Shown in pieces: positions 34,981-46,499 of a stretch of DNA of 64,000 nt. A program made the translations under genes and the position numbers. Under the pieces are notes generated by a model, which was given only the letters and a program-made list of their open reading frames with translations, made no database searches and had not been told where the DNA came from. Position 1 is the stretch's first letter. Each line of letters starts with the position of its first letter. Source of the DNA: Steromphala cineraria (taxonomy: Eukaryota; Mollusca; Gastropoda; Trochida; Trochidae); the NCBI GenBank assembly GCA_916613615.1, contig OU744731.1, positions 62,460,880 through 62,524,879 of the forward strand. The letters run 5' to 3'.

Positions 34981-36029
34981 ATTAAATTACTTTTATTTTG
35001 TATAGTTGTCTTCTGTCAAATTCACATTTGAATGTGGAAAAGCATTTTTTTACTCGTATTGTGCATTTACTACAACTATACATAGGATATGAGCTCATTG
35101 CATGTTCAAACGTTATTATTGCACTTTATTTCTATTCTTGTTTTTGTAAATAAAACACATTATGAAGAGCTAAATGATAATCTTACTCAATGTTTATTCT
35201 ATTTACTAGTTGTTTTTAAGACATTATTATTCTTGTTGAAGCAAAAATGCAACATGATGATGGGTAGCTTTGCTGTAAGTCTGTTCGTATGAAATCAACC
35301 ACTAATGACATAGAAAACATTCACTGTGATTATAATATCTGATATGTTTGGAGGACAATGGCATAATTCTGTCTTGTTTGCGTTCGTGAAATTATTGTTT
35401 TATGAATTTGGAATATCTTCAACAGTAATAACAAATGTCACCACAAAATGTTTTGCTAATCATGTTCTTATTGCACTGACTTACATTTTTAATAAGATTG
35501 CTGGCGTATTGAATTTCTGTTAAGGATGTATTGATATATACAATTGTGAATTTTAAAGAAAAGATATTATGTATGACGAAACGTTAAAAACATGCTTCCA
35601 GTAATAATTGAAAAATAACTTTTAAAAAGGAAAAACATTATGACGCAAAAAGTTATTTCGACACTGCATTATATAACTGCTTTCATCTTATATCATAAAG
35701 ATACTGTCAGAGTAATCAAAGTGAATTTTTTTCTCTTTTCAATTCTATGAATTTGAAAAATTGTTTTTAATTCTTGTCTTCTGAAACAAGTTCTCACAAG
35801 TTTTCATTAGTTGTGAACAGCAACAACGCTAATTGTAAAATTGAATAATAATAAAATTGAAAAATATTTTAAAACTTTGAATACCTTAAAACCGTAATTA
35901 TGGTTAAAAGGACAGGATTTTTACATACATTTTGTATAATTAATAACATCTCGTTTCATCTTTCATCTCCTGTTAAACAATTTTACAATTATATCAATTA
36001 ATGAACAACTTTGCTTTTCCAACAGTTAG
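34981..36029. other. No recognisable feature
   Basis: AT-rich; two hydrophobic plus-strand frames (35089-35292, 35326-35523) without motifs. Confidence 0.5.
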
Positions 36030-36385
36030 ATAGATGAGTCCTAGGGAAACACTATAAGGTCAAGAGGGCATCACCTTGAAATGCCCTCAAGTTAAATGTA
36101 GCCTCTCTTGTACATTAGATGGAATTTGTCTGAAATTCTATTTTCCATTCCTCTGAATTGCTAATTGGAAATAATTGTGCCTGTCACGTAGGTAATAATC
36201 ACTGTCATTGGTTTAACAATAACAATTACCTGCAAAACGCTGTGCCTCAGGTGATGATGTTGCACCCATTCTGACAGCCATCAGTTCGCATGTCAATTAC
36301 CATGTCACACAGTCACCAGGGAAGTTGTTTTTGCAAGATTTTACAAACCTTGTTTGGCCTACAGTAGCTGTTGCTTCAATCCAAT
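36030..36385 (+). repeat. Interspersed repeat family D, copy 4 (partial)
   Basis: Middle part of family D only: AACAATAACAATTACCTGCA, GATGATGTTGCACCCATTCT, GCCATCAGTTCGCATGTCAA, TTACCATGTCACA. It diverges after about 36,385. Confidence 0.7.
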
Positions 36386-37224
36386 TTTTTTCCAGAAGGG
36401 GGCATTTACTTGTAAATGTGCAGCCAACAACTTGAAAATCTATTGGACCATATTCTAGCTGCAAACTGTTTGATAAGTTGGTCTTTGCAGATGACGCTTG
36501 AGTCATATATTTAGTCTGTCTTTGTCTTGTATAGGACACTCAAATCATCTTGTACTCCATTGCTTAGACATTCGTACTATCCAGCAAACCCTTGTATCGC
36601 TTAGTATAGTATGCCAATGTCAATGCCAAATGATGTACTTTCAACAATATTGTCACAAAACAGGATTAGAAACTCTTTACAATGTTTCTTTCTAAATTAA
36701 ACAGCTGGAGAACTATAAGATTATTTATGTCATGTAGCGCTGTGTCCTGTGCTAAGCTTGCAAGCAGCATTCTATGAGAGTTCCATGATAGATATCGCTA
36801 AATGATTTTGCTGAAAACATACATACTTGCTCTGAGTTACCCAAAGTCAGGACTACAAGGAATTTGGCCTGATGGATACCAGGGTATGTGACAATTGACT
36901 TCCCTTTAAAATCATATGAATACAAGGAACAAAATATGGAACGTCACTTTCAAACACTCAAACTCGGTTATGGTTAGGATTTCACAACCTTCGGTCTTAC
37001 TTTCCGTTTAGCTTTCTTCTCTCTCTTCTGAAATCCCAAGCATAACCTAGCTTACCTGTCATAGTCCTCAATAACCAAGCTTTTTAAACCGGAAGCTATG
37101 TTTCTTAAAATATTACAGTTCTCACGTATGTAATAAGGTATCCTTCACACACTGTTATTTTTTCAGATTATTATAAATTATCTTCCATGTTATGTTGACA
37201 TATCCATTTGAACATGCACGCCAC
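36386..37224. other. No recognisable feature
   Basis: No gene or repeat seen. Confidence 0.5.
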
Positions 37225-37275
37225 TAATGGCTGAAATATTGCCCAAGCGGCGTAAAACAATAACTCACACACATA
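37225..37275 (-). repeat. SINE-like fragment (gastropod type), second copy
   Basis: CTAATGGCTGAAATATTGCC then CAAGCGGCGTAAAACAATAA and CTCACACAC; nearly identical to 8,096-8,155. Confidence 0.5.
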
Positions 37276-38760
37276 TATGTACATGAAAAACACAAACAAG
37301 TATCAAAATCAATGCTGCAATGCTCAAGTCATACAAGAAAATGGGGTACCAAGTAAACATTTTGTATTATCATCATGATAATTCTTTCGAGCGCGTAACA
37401 CATTTCTTCACAGACCTTGCACCTAGGAAATTAAATTAATAAATAAAAAGATTAAATTGGAAATTATGTGCGAGGCCCACAAGACTTATAAGCAGAGGCA
37501 TCCCACCATTGAGCAAGGGATACATTGCTCTATCCAGTGCCTAACTTCATTTGCTTGTAAGTACATAAAATGGTGTAACCAAATTTGCTTTATTGATTAT
37601 GGGTTATTTAAAGGAGGGAACTTAATTTGATTCATCAAGGGTCTCGATTGTGACTTAAGGACTATGACAAGGACTACTTAAAGAAAGTAAAACATCTTAG
37701 CAATTTTCATTGACTTGGTTAAAAAGGGTCACTAAAAATAATTTTCTGTTAAATCATTTTGTGACGACTTTCTTTACATTTGTTTTATGACACCTAAAGA
37801 GTCCTACCCGTCAAGCAAATCTGTACTTACATTACTCTTGAAAGTTGGAATTAAGATAAATAGGAACTATAGTATATATTTCAAACATGATAGTATATAT
37901 TCCAAACACGATGAAAGCTCTGAGATTGAATGAAGCGGAAATAGAGGCAACATTAAATGCCATGAAGAGAGACATGCTAGCCTCAAGAACGATCAGAATT
38001 GAGCACATCTCCTCAGAGCGCCAATGTTGAGGAACACTACCCTCAATGCAATTATGTGTTGCATTAAGAAAAATCTTTAACACGACAATGTCAAGCTTTC
38101 AAAGCAGCACAACTATTACTCGAAACTTTCAATGTTAAAGTGATAAAACTCAAGATTCGTGCTAAATGCACAACGTTAATGTCATGGAAGAGCTAATACC
38201 TCTTTGGCTCATATCAATTAGAGCGTTTCGCCAATAGCACAGGGCACATGGTGGTGTTAAATAAATGATAGTGCCAAGGTTCATACAACTTCAGAGTTTT
38301 ATTACACAGCAGAATGAGCTAGGGAACCAAACACCTGCTCAGAAGGCTCTTTTTATTAAATCACATTTTGTAGATCTCTCTAGAAACCACTGACTTTGAA
38401 AGCGCGCAATTGCACCTTCAAAATTACATTTCAAAGAATGAGGTCGCCAGAGAGTTATGATAGGTCTTCTACAAATCTTTTTCTTGAAAGGGATTTGTTT
38501 TAATGAAGTAATTGCTTTTCTTGTTTATTTTTATTGAAATTGTGTCTTGTAGATTTTTGTCTTACAAATGTTGTGTTTTGTCCTATTTGTCAAATTAACC
38601 ATTTGGTTATAGATGATGTATCTGAACGACCTCTAGAAAACAATAAACTAGTTTATTTTCATGTGTGTTTTATACATTCTATAGACCTTTTTACTAAATC
38701 ATTATCTGCGATAAAAACGTATGTACATGTATAAACTTCATTTAAATATGTACATGTAAG
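37276..38760. other. No gene; short duplication at 37.87 kb
   Basis: A 22-bp unit (ATAGTATATATTTCAAACAT) is duplicated with two changes at about 37,870-37,910. The open frame at 38534-38734 (plus) contains CPIC and is rich in hydrophobics, but has no further zinc ligands or family resemblance. Nothing else seen. Confidence 0.5.
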
Positions 38761-38968
38761 TCTCTCCCATTAACCATCAAATCAGCGTCTGACTTTGCCA
38801 CTTTCAAACGCTTGCTAAAGACCCTCTTGTTTGCTGCATTTTACAATTGAACTTTACTTTCCTCCCTGTACATATGTACATAACTGAACTGTGTCAGCGC
38901 TGTGAGCATGTACCTTGTACATGGAAAAGGGGCGCTACAAATGCACATTTATTATTATTATTATTTAT
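38761..38968 (+). mobile_element. L2-like retrotransposon 3' end fragment
   Basis: Opens with the last 29 codons of an L2-type ORF (SLPLTIKSAS ... LLKTLLFAAF, stop at 38,848-38,850), followed by the 3' UTR with CAGCGCTGTGAGCATG and GGGGCGCTACAAATG, and ends in an (ATT)n tail at about 38,947-38,966. The C-terminal peptide and UTR correspond to those of the copy at 17.6-18.8 kb. Extreme 5' truncation at insertion. A related word (ATGTAC) lies on both sides, but no certain target duplication. Confidence 0.85.
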
Positions 38969-39059
38969 AGTTTATATATGTACGATGCACATATTACGAA
39001 AATGGAACAGTTCAAAGTCCAAGTAACCATTTAACCATTGGTGCCTTAACACTTACCGT

Positions 39060-39900
39060 GACAGTTCGGGGTTGAATATCCATATATTAGATTAGAATGT
39101 TATTCCACCGAAAAATAAGAAACACTTGAGAATTATGAGCAACACTGGGTGTTTATGTTGCCCTCGAAGAACATTATACATTATACATTATAACAATGCC
39201 AAAAGGACCTCAATAATAATGGAGAAGACAATTTGTTTTGATTCAATAAAATGTCTGTACTGCAGACAGGATTCACAGTACCCACAACTGCATTCCGCTT
39301 TATCAACATAACCTTTGTCGAGCTCGTCTGACAAGTAACATGAGAGCTTAATGTCTCATGTTCTTATGTGGGATTCCCAAACAGTGAGTGATCAATCTGA
39401 TATACTTCATGTCTTCGAGATCAAACTTCCACCTTGTTGATTTTGCCCTAACTTGAATATTAGAATTATATTGCAATTGTACATGGGCCAATGGCCTACA
39501 AAACCGAAATAAAATGAATTGAATTGAATATTCGGAAATGAGATGTTATGGGATTTGAGCATTTCACCTTAATTTATGTTATCTTAAGACAATTTTATAC
39601 ATGATGTGGTCATTTAAAAAGCAGCGTCGTTACTTTTTGTTGAGATTGAAATCTGTGGCAGAAGTTCTATAATGATAGTTTTAATTTCCATTTGGTGTAT
39701 ACCAGGAGTCATTGCAGAAATACCTGTATAACGTATATAAACATTAGTTATATTAACTAAAATATGTCATCAACAGTTGATATTTCTCTGAATAATATCA
39801 TTATAATAGCATTAATGACATCATTAATGTTGGTCCTATGCCTCCAATTGGCATCAGGACTGAAATAACACCTAGTCGTTGAAATGAACATATCTACACT
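39060..39900 (+). repeat. Interspersed repeat family C, copy 3
   Basis: Matches copy 2 in both blocks: AAGAAACACTTGAGAATTAT, TATCAACATAACCTTTGTCG, CGTCTGACAAGTAACA, GAGCTTAATGTC, TCTGATATACTTCATG, TTTGCCCTAACTTGA, and after an insertion AAATAACACCTAGTCGTTGA. Interrupted at 39,461-39,525 by a short non-LTR tail. Confidence 0.7.
39461..39531 (+). mobile_element. Non-LTR 3' tail inserted in family C
   Basis: About 65 bp of 3' UTR (GGGCCAATGGCC hairpin, then ACCGAAATAAAATGAATTGA tail), flanked by GAATAT on the left (39,455-39,460) and right (39,526-39,531). Copy 2 of family C lacks this segment at the equivalent point. The UTR resembles that of the element at 5.68-5.75 kb, so it is probably the same or a related family, extremely 5'-truncated. 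Confidence 0.7.
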
Positions 39901-40259
39901 ACACATCTAAGTAATATTACATAACTTTCTTCAGAGCCAAACACATTTGGGTGCAGATATTTCTGTTTAAAGATATTTTTCAACAGAACTTTGAGATTTA
40001 AGTTAAAAATAAGAATTTTAAGTAAATTAAAGAAGTTTTTGAAATCGCCTTGAAAAATGGTAAAAACATGAGAAGGTCGTATTTCCCTCTCCTATTAGAT
40101 CTAGTGAAAGATATTTGCAAATGACATTTCTAAAAAGTGTTGTCTTTTTTTCAGACAAAAATGCCAAATGTTTCAAAATTTCTGAAACTCGATAGTTGAC
40201 TCCTTACGATACGATTTAACATTGGAGGATAACACTGGAGAAAGAAGGTCAGTGTTTTT
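39901..40259. other. No recognisable feature
   Basis: AT-rich; nothing seen. Confidence 0.5.
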
Positions 40260-40850
40260 TCAATCAATCAATCAATCTTTATTTCCGCACTGATGAGGCC
40301 TCAGGCCTATAGAACATTTACTTTGATAGTTGGGATATACATGAATAAGTATTTAGTTATTAAAGTGAAATGACATGTTTTCTAATAATCATTGCATTAT
40401 GGATATACAATGTACATGGCAAGATTTTGTAATGTATATTGACTTTTACAGCTCATAAGACTATAAAATGTAGTTAGATTTGGATGGACATAATAATAAC
40501 GTTTAATATATTATCGTAATGAATCATTTTATGGACATACAAAGAGAAATGGTATTCATTTTCAACTACATGTAAATTACAAAGTGTACATATCCGTTCT
40601 TCTTTTTAAGTATTTCTTTATCTTCCGCTTTCAATTAATAAATCGTGTAATGAGCATCTGAATCTTACTAGTGGTCGTTTATACACAAATCATTTTTAAA
40701 CTGTGAATAATAAGAGCATTTACTTGACAGATAGAATGTCTTTCAGTCTAACAGTAAATGACCTAATAAATAATTGTTCAGATTCTACATATTGTTCAAT
40801 CAAAATGTTTCCAAAGCAAATAGAAAAACAGTGGTTTTGCATCAACATCA
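40260..40850 (-). pseudogene. Non-LTR retrotransposon C-terminal relic
   Basis: Minus strand. The 3' end has a (GATT)n tail (plus strand CAATCAATCAATCAATC at 40,261-40,277), an AATAAAG word and a GGCCTGAGGCC hairpin. Upstream, broken reading frames still spell C-terminal motifs of a non-LTR ORF2 protein: RPLVRFRCSLHDLLIESG near 40,665, CTLCN..VENEYHFSL near 40,570 (the Cys/His motif with a later residue replaced), and GNILIEQYVESEQ near 40,810. This is the same order as in the intact fragment at 5.7-6.8 kb. At least three stops and frame changes occur, so this is an old copy. Confidence 0.75.
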
Positions 40851-41679
40851 ATATCAATCCTGCAATCAAGGCAAATATTTAGAATGATAAGCAAGAAAAT
40901 TGAATAATGACATTTAATATTTGTAAACGCCAATAATTCATGAAGTTATACGATTGTCGCCTCATCATACATATTTATAAGGATACGTTGAAAAACAGAA
41001 TGCAATAGTCAATAGTCAAATTTTAGAATGAAGTGATATGAAATATTAGAAACATAGAAATATGAGATGATAGTTTAGATATATCATCATGCTATTTTTG
41101 GGTCAAAAGGTTATAGTAAATATTTACGATGTAGTATGTGCTACTTAGAAAACAGGGGGTATTGGGAGACGAATCGAACTTGGAAATTTGCTTTTGGTAA
41201 GTTCTCATTTTAAAGCAATTTTTGTGAAATTACCATAAGGTACCGCTAAACAGTTTTGTTTATGTTTCAAGAGAATTGGAAAAGGGTAAAAAAGAATCGT
41301 TTGTAAACTTTTGACAGACAGAATTTGTTCAGTAATGTTTATTTATGAGAATTGACAGATACCGGCTTTTTTTTATTTATTGTTAGTCCATTTGTCCTCA
41401 TCAATTCATTGATTTTTGTCAAATGAGGACTTCTTATTTTCCTTACGAAAAACTTTGACCTTGTGAATGATGGCTCTGATGGTTTACTTTTCCTCTGAGA
41501 ATTGGTGTATTTTCTATTTGGAAGATAAACAAAATAATATTAGTTTTGTGCAACCATGCATCACTACCAATTCTATTCCTGCATGGTTGGATCTGTTTTT
41601 GTCTTGGTACATTGCTTAGCTTAAAACTGATCTCAATAGAAAATTAACGTAACATAAATTGTATATGTTACAGTCAAAT
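40851..41679. other. No recognisable feature
   Basis: AT-rich; nothing seen. Confidence 0.5.
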
Positions 41680-41826
41680 CAGTCATTTTGTCAAATGCCT
41701 AAATGTATCAGTCATTTAATCAAATGGCTGCGACGATCAGTCATTTGATAAATTGACTAATATTTCTAGGTATTTAGCTAAATGACTGAAATTGTACCTT
41801 GTGTTTTTGACAAATTGACTGTTACT
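41680..41826. repeat. Tandem array of imperfect palindromic units
   Basis: About five units of roughly 28-30 bp, each built on an imperfect palindrome close to AGTCATTTGATCAAATGACT with variable linkers (for example ATCAGTCATTTAATCAAATG, ATCAGTCATTTGATAAATTG, TAGGTATTTAGCTAAATGAC). Each unit could form a small hairpin. Not a CRISPR array: units are degenerate and linkers are not uniform. Confidence 0.7.
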
Positions 41827-42544
41827 GTTTAGGCAATATGTGAAAATAGTTATAACTAGTTATAGCGGTAGTCTAGGCCGTATGGTTCTGGAGGTTTTAA
41901 AGGCGTGGCCCCTATGGCCAAAATTAGGGGTCTCAGGGCCACCAAAGCTAAAAATATTAATCATCACTAGCCAAGGAGTCTGTAAACCCAGTTTCACCTT
42001 CTATACCTTATGGTTCTGGAGAAGAAGCTAAAAAGTATGATGCAATGAAGAAGGTAGCATGCTGATTTTGTGAAGTATGATTTATTAGAGATATTGTTCA
42101 ATGAATTCTGATAACATAGAAAATGATAATGTGACTGATTGGTGGTTTAAAGCAGTAAAATCTGTCAAATCGTTGAAAAAATGTGAGTGAATATCCAGTC
42201 ATCGTCAAAATTGTAGGATGTAATCATCTCACTTGTAAAACAGAACCCAGGTATGAATTCAATCCGAGGGAGATATTGTTATTGAGAGTTGCATTTAAAC
42301 ATTAACTGGGTTATTTTCTAGGTATTTCATCTTTTAAATTATATAAGCGTTGAAGTTTGATGTGTTAACTTATTACAAAGTGTAAATGGATACAAATTAG
42401 TATTGTGAACAAACGTAACAATCCTGTCTCAAAAAGAAAAAAATTGTGTTGACTCTTCATTTGAAAAAAAACTCTTTTCTTGAAGGACACAGTTTTTTTG
42501 TTACAAGTATGATCATAATGGAATGTTGCTGTGTGTTTTGTTGT
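41827..42544. other. No recognisable gene
   Basis: A 63-codon plus-strand frame (41840-42031) overlaps a locally GC-richer patch with a repeated phrase (GTATGGTTCTGGAG / CTTATGGTTCTGGAGAAG). It may be a decayed repeat, not identified. Confidence 0.4.
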
Positions 42545-43640
42545 GAATATTCATTCCACATGTTCAGATAAGTGAGTAAACGCGGTGTCAAGCAAAAGTA
42601 TAAACAAACTTTCCATCATTCATTTTCTCATTGAACTAGATAAATATCATAAAAATTATTCCTTTGCATTACTATTCATTGAACAGTGTCATCATATTAA
42701 TGTAAACAACATTTGTCAGCAATTCCACGGATCGAATGACCAGTGGTCTTGAGCTTGTCCATCAACTATGAGAACCAAATGACCTATTGGGTCATTTTAC
42801 GCTATCAGTCATGGAAAGCGGATATTATATTGTCATTACATCAAGCCATCGTCTGCATCCAAATTCCCAATGTTGACCCAATTTTGCTTCTCGGCAAATA
42901 ACATCCAGACATCTAACACGAAACACGGTCATTACAGAAAATCATCAGAATTAATTGAGGAATAATAAAATATCTGTTGCTAGGAGGACAAGCAAAGGTA
43001 TAGTAATCACACTGATCAGCAATCTTGATGGTGTAAGCCCGTCTTAATAGGAAAGAGAAAATAATCTCCTAGTACATATCTCAATCACAGTCAATCCGGA
43101 AGGGATGCAGACTAGACAGAATTCTACTTTGGTTAGATCAGATGTGTAAATGTTCCAGATGATGTAAATAGCTCTGGCGTCTCTTCACAGTTTCTCTTCT
43201 GGCAGTATGATTTCCTGATGGCTCATACACTTATCTTGTTTGTTGTTTATGATAAAAAAAATTATAATGATGTTTTTGATCGAAATGACTCATAATCTAG
43301 TTCTTCAAATAGGTCGCGTGGCATTGAAGGCTATCGTATCTTTCATCCGTCATTTAAGTGTTACAGAAAGTTGATATTATTATTGATATTCAGAGGTTAC
43401 CTCAACCCTTTTATGACTTTAACCTATCACTGTATCTTGTTAAAGATTACTCAATGAAATGTGTAAAAGAGAATTGAGTTGTTCCCTAAATGTTTGATTT
43501 AACAAAAGTGTTCTAGCATATAGATTACTTACACTTGGATGCATAATAGAGAATTGAATTGTTCCTCATATCGTTAAATGGTAAGTCACAAGGGTTGTAC
43601 ATAACAGGTGTGCTTAAGTGCAAATATTGATTAAGGGTCA
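42545..43640 (+). repeat. Interspersed repeat family E, copy 2 (longest)
   Basis: Collinear with copy 1 in its 5' half and with copy 3 (58.2-58.8 kb) in its 3' half: AATCCGGAAGGGATGCAGAC, TCTTGTTAAAGATTAC, ACTTGGATGCATAATAGAGA, TTGTTCCTCATAT. Its sequence GGTGTGCTTAAGTGCAAATA represents the empty site for the MITE found in copy 3. Noncoding. Confidence 0.8.
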
Positions 43641-44398
43641 TTGCAGAAATCTATCATACACAAATTATCTATGTATTTGCTATTGCTTTAGTCAATAAAA
43701 TCAAATTGGTTTTGAACATTCATGAAATAAACTGACTGACTGATTATTCATAACTATTTGTGTGAAATTGAGGTTTAATGCATTCTTGTTCTTCATAAAA
43801 ATATCAATTTTCAATTAATCAAAAGTTTGGATAATATATTTGTCACTTGCTAACACTGTTAGGGACATCTTGAAATCAACATAGAATAAGTTACTAGATG
43901 TTTTGTCGACAAAATGACTATTAATGACTTTAAATTACTATAATAAAGCACCAAAGAGATTGCCAAATTATATATCATTAGGAAAAAGAACTTAAATGAA
44001 CCTTTGAAATTAAATATATATTATCTAGAACAAGGTCATCTCGAGAGTCCAGTCATCAATATAAGACGTCTTTTAGAAAGAGACTGCCTTATTAAAGTAA
44101 ATTTCCAGTATAGTTTCATGCTTTGAAGTTGTGGAATTATTTTGATTATCATATCGTGCTACAAATACTCACAACACCCACAATGTTTTCAAAGCTGTTT
44201 GATAATGATATATGTTATTTATATTTCCGCAAACTCAACTCTTGACAACTGGAAATGAACAAAAGAACACTGTTTACAATTCCAAAACATATAAACAACA
44301 TGACCTACATATCCATATCCTTATTATACAGCAACATAGTTATCTTGCCATTTCGAAAAAAAAAGATGTTCAAAAACATTATGTTGGTTAAACAAATT
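43641..44398. other. No gene; possible short retrotransposon tail
   Basis: TCAATAAAATCAAATTGG ... AAATAAACTGACTGACTGA (43,693-43,741) looks like another AATAAA plus tetramer tail on the plus strand, without coding sequence. Left flank of the DIRS element. Confidence 0.4.
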
Positions 44399-44549
44399 AT
44401 TTAACGTACTATACCGTCACCGACTCACCGTAGCCCATTGATTGCCTATCAATTATCTCTCGACCCATAACACAGAAAAAACAACACGGGAGTACCTGCA
44501 TATCCCCGCCGCGCCACCTATGGTCACGTGACCAAAACCTCATTCCAAC
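44399..44549 (+). repeat. DIRS left inverted terminal repeat
   Basis: From 44,410 to 44,549 it is the reverse complement of 50,188-50,327 with few mismatches. Landmarks: GACTCACCGTAGCCCATTGA, ATAACACAGAAAAAACAACA, GGTCACGTGACC. The outermost 38 bp (44,399-44,436) are the reverse complement of 50,024-50,061 with one mismatch. Confidence 0.93.
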
Positions 44550-44912
44550 TTCCTGTCGCTCAGTGATTGGTTGTGTCTCTGAGCTCTGTCGAAGTTATCT
44601 TGCCTTGTCTAAGTATTTAAGGTTGTAGACCTTTTTTCTCGATCCTTGGGAGTAAGAGTATCTTCTCTTACCTCCTGTTCTCCTTCCAATTTGCCACATT
44701 TGGAGGTTGTTGTTGTTGGGTTTTCTGCCTGTGGGACAGGCAGGCCACTCAGTATCGCGCGACCCTGCTCGGGTTGTGCCGCTTGGGTTGCACGTGCTGC
44801 TCAGCTTCTCGGTTAAGTATGTCACGCCTCCGGGTGTTTGACCTTTGACCTCCGGCTTCGTGTGTGGGACGTGTGCAAGCAGTGTCAGCTTGGCCGTTCG
44901 CTCCGCTGGGGT
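44550..44912 (+). other. DIRS 5' leader region
   Basis: Between the left repeat and the first array. Contains a TATTTAAGG word near 44,613 that could serve as a TATA-like element for the internal promoter DIRS elements need, but there is no independent support. A minus-strand 76-codon frame here is accidental. Confidence 0.4.
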
Positions 44913-45725
44913 GAGTGGATCGTCACGTGCTCCGCCTGGGTACGCGTTTGCCCCGCTTCACTCCGCTTGGTCAGTCTGGCGAGTGACGGATGGGAGTGAC
45001 TGATCAGTCATCTGTCTTGGCACGCGTTGGCTACGCTTCACTTCGCCTTGGTCCGTCTGGTGAGTGACGGACGGGAGTGACTGGTCCGTCCTCCGTCTTG
45101 GTACGCGTTTGCCTCGCTTCACTCCGCCTTCGTTCGTCTAGCGAGTGGCGGACGGAAGTGACTGCTCCGTCCTCCATCTTGGTACGCGTTTGCCTCGCTT
45201 CACTCCGCCTTCGTTAGTCTGGCGAGTGGCGGACGGGAGTGACTGGTCCGTCCTCCGTCTTGGTACGTGTTTGCTTCGCTTCACTCAGCCTTGGTACGTC
45301 TGGTGAGTGACGGACGGGAGTGTCTGGTCCGTCCTCCGCCTTGGTGCGCGTTCGCTTCGCTTTGCTTCGCCTTGGTCCGTCTGGCGAGTGACGGACGGGA
45401 GTGACTGGTCCGTTCCCCGTCTTGGTACGCGTTTGCTTCGCTTCGCTCCGCTCTGCCTTGGTTAGTCTTGCGAGTGACGGACGGGAGTGACTGGTCCGTC
45501 CTCCGTCTTGGTACGCGGTTGGCCTCGCTTCGCTCCAATTGCACCGTCTGGGGAGAGACGGACGTGAGTGACTGGTCCGTCCTCCATCTTGGTACGCATC
45601 TGCTTCGCTTCACTCTGCCGGTCCGTCTCGCGAGTGACAAACGTGGGTGTCTGGTCCGTCCTCCGTCTGGGTAGGCGGTTGCTCCGCTTCGCTCCGTCTT
45701 GGTCCGTCTGGTGAATGACGGGTCA
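44913..45725. repeat. 81-bp minisatellite array, about 10 units
   Basis: Recurring GAGTGACGGACGGGAGTGAC anchors lie at about 44981, 45062, 45143, 45224, 45305, 45386, 45472, 45553, 45632 and 45712, so the period is almost exactly 81 bp (one unit 86, two near 80). A unit also contains GGTCCGTCCTCCGTCTTGG and TACGCGTTTGCCTCGCTTC. Since 81 is 27 codons, long frames stay open (a 119-codon minus-strand frame at 45281-45640 is a 27-residue repeat). That is a side effect of the period; there is no reason to call a protein. An internal run of near-81-bp spacing points to replication slippage or unequal exchange. Confidence 0.92.
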
Positions 45726-46480
45726 ACCTTGTTGGTTCATTGGTGAGTGAGCCCCCCGTTCTCCTCGCGGATGGACCAGGGCATCGTCAGCGATATGCCC
45801 TGGGTCCTGTGGGCGATGTGGACTTAGGAAGTAGGGAACACTTGACCCCCGTTCCCTCTGTTGATCATGCACCTCCGCTTACTCCCTGCAAGACAGGTGT
45901 GAAGAGTGTGAGTCCCTCTCATCGGAAGCTTTGAAGCTCTATCTACAGGCTCTAAGGAAGAGCGAGTAGGTGCGAAGCGTAGGGCTCGCAACTCCGGGAA
46001 CCCGACGGCCTTGTCCACCTTCACCTCACCCACACCCCCCCTCCCCACCGGAGGGGTTCGTCACCTCGGAAGATACGAGGGAGTGCGAGGCGGATGAACG
46101 GGGCTCCGTTTCATTCACCTTACAGAGTCAGTGGTGTTCAGACGTGTCTTGTCTCGCTCCCCGTGTGTTTGAGCCTTTAACTTGTTCAGGACTTCTCGAC
46201 TCAATTCTTTCTCAATTTCTCCTTATTTTTTGTCTGTCTGCCTTCCCTACGGGTCTTTAATCCTTCTGGGTTAAATACTGTGCTTGGAAGGTGTTCTTTT
46301 GACACAGCGGCTGTGTGCATTGTTTTTACAGTAAGATTCTTATGCATTGCCATTGTACATTTACCGGTATGACTAGTCTCTCTTAACCCTAGTTGACGGT
46401 GGCTCATGTGTGTGTATGTTTTATTTGTTTCATATGTATATGTATTAATGAGGTGAGACTGAATAATAACCTGTCTGTCT
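45726..46480 (+). other. DIRS internal segment, origin unclear
   Basis: GC-rich to about 46,200, then more AT-rich. Where a gag-like ORF would be expected there are only short frames (45740-45934, 45970-46260) without recognisable motifs. It could be decayed ORF1 sequence, which cannot be shown from this copy. Confidence 0.35.
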
Positions 46481-46499
46481 GTTTGCAGTGGCAGGGACG

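Noticed and set aside
38534..38734. Short ORF with CPIC, possible zinc finger
   Set aside because: Only one Cys pair with no further ligands in place; directly followed by a transposon fragment.
41840..42031. 63-codon ORF in a GC-richer patch
   Set aside because: Contains a repeated phrase (TATGGTTCTGGAG) and no protein motif; more likely a decayed repeat.
45281..45640. 119-codon minus-strand ORF with 27-residue repeats
   Set aside because: It is the translation of the 81-bp minisatellite, whose period is a multiple of three; no start context or homologous protein is apparent.
44913..45725. Possible CRISPR array
   Set aside because: The DNA is eukaryotic, units are 81 bp with no repeat/spacer division, and no cas genes are present.
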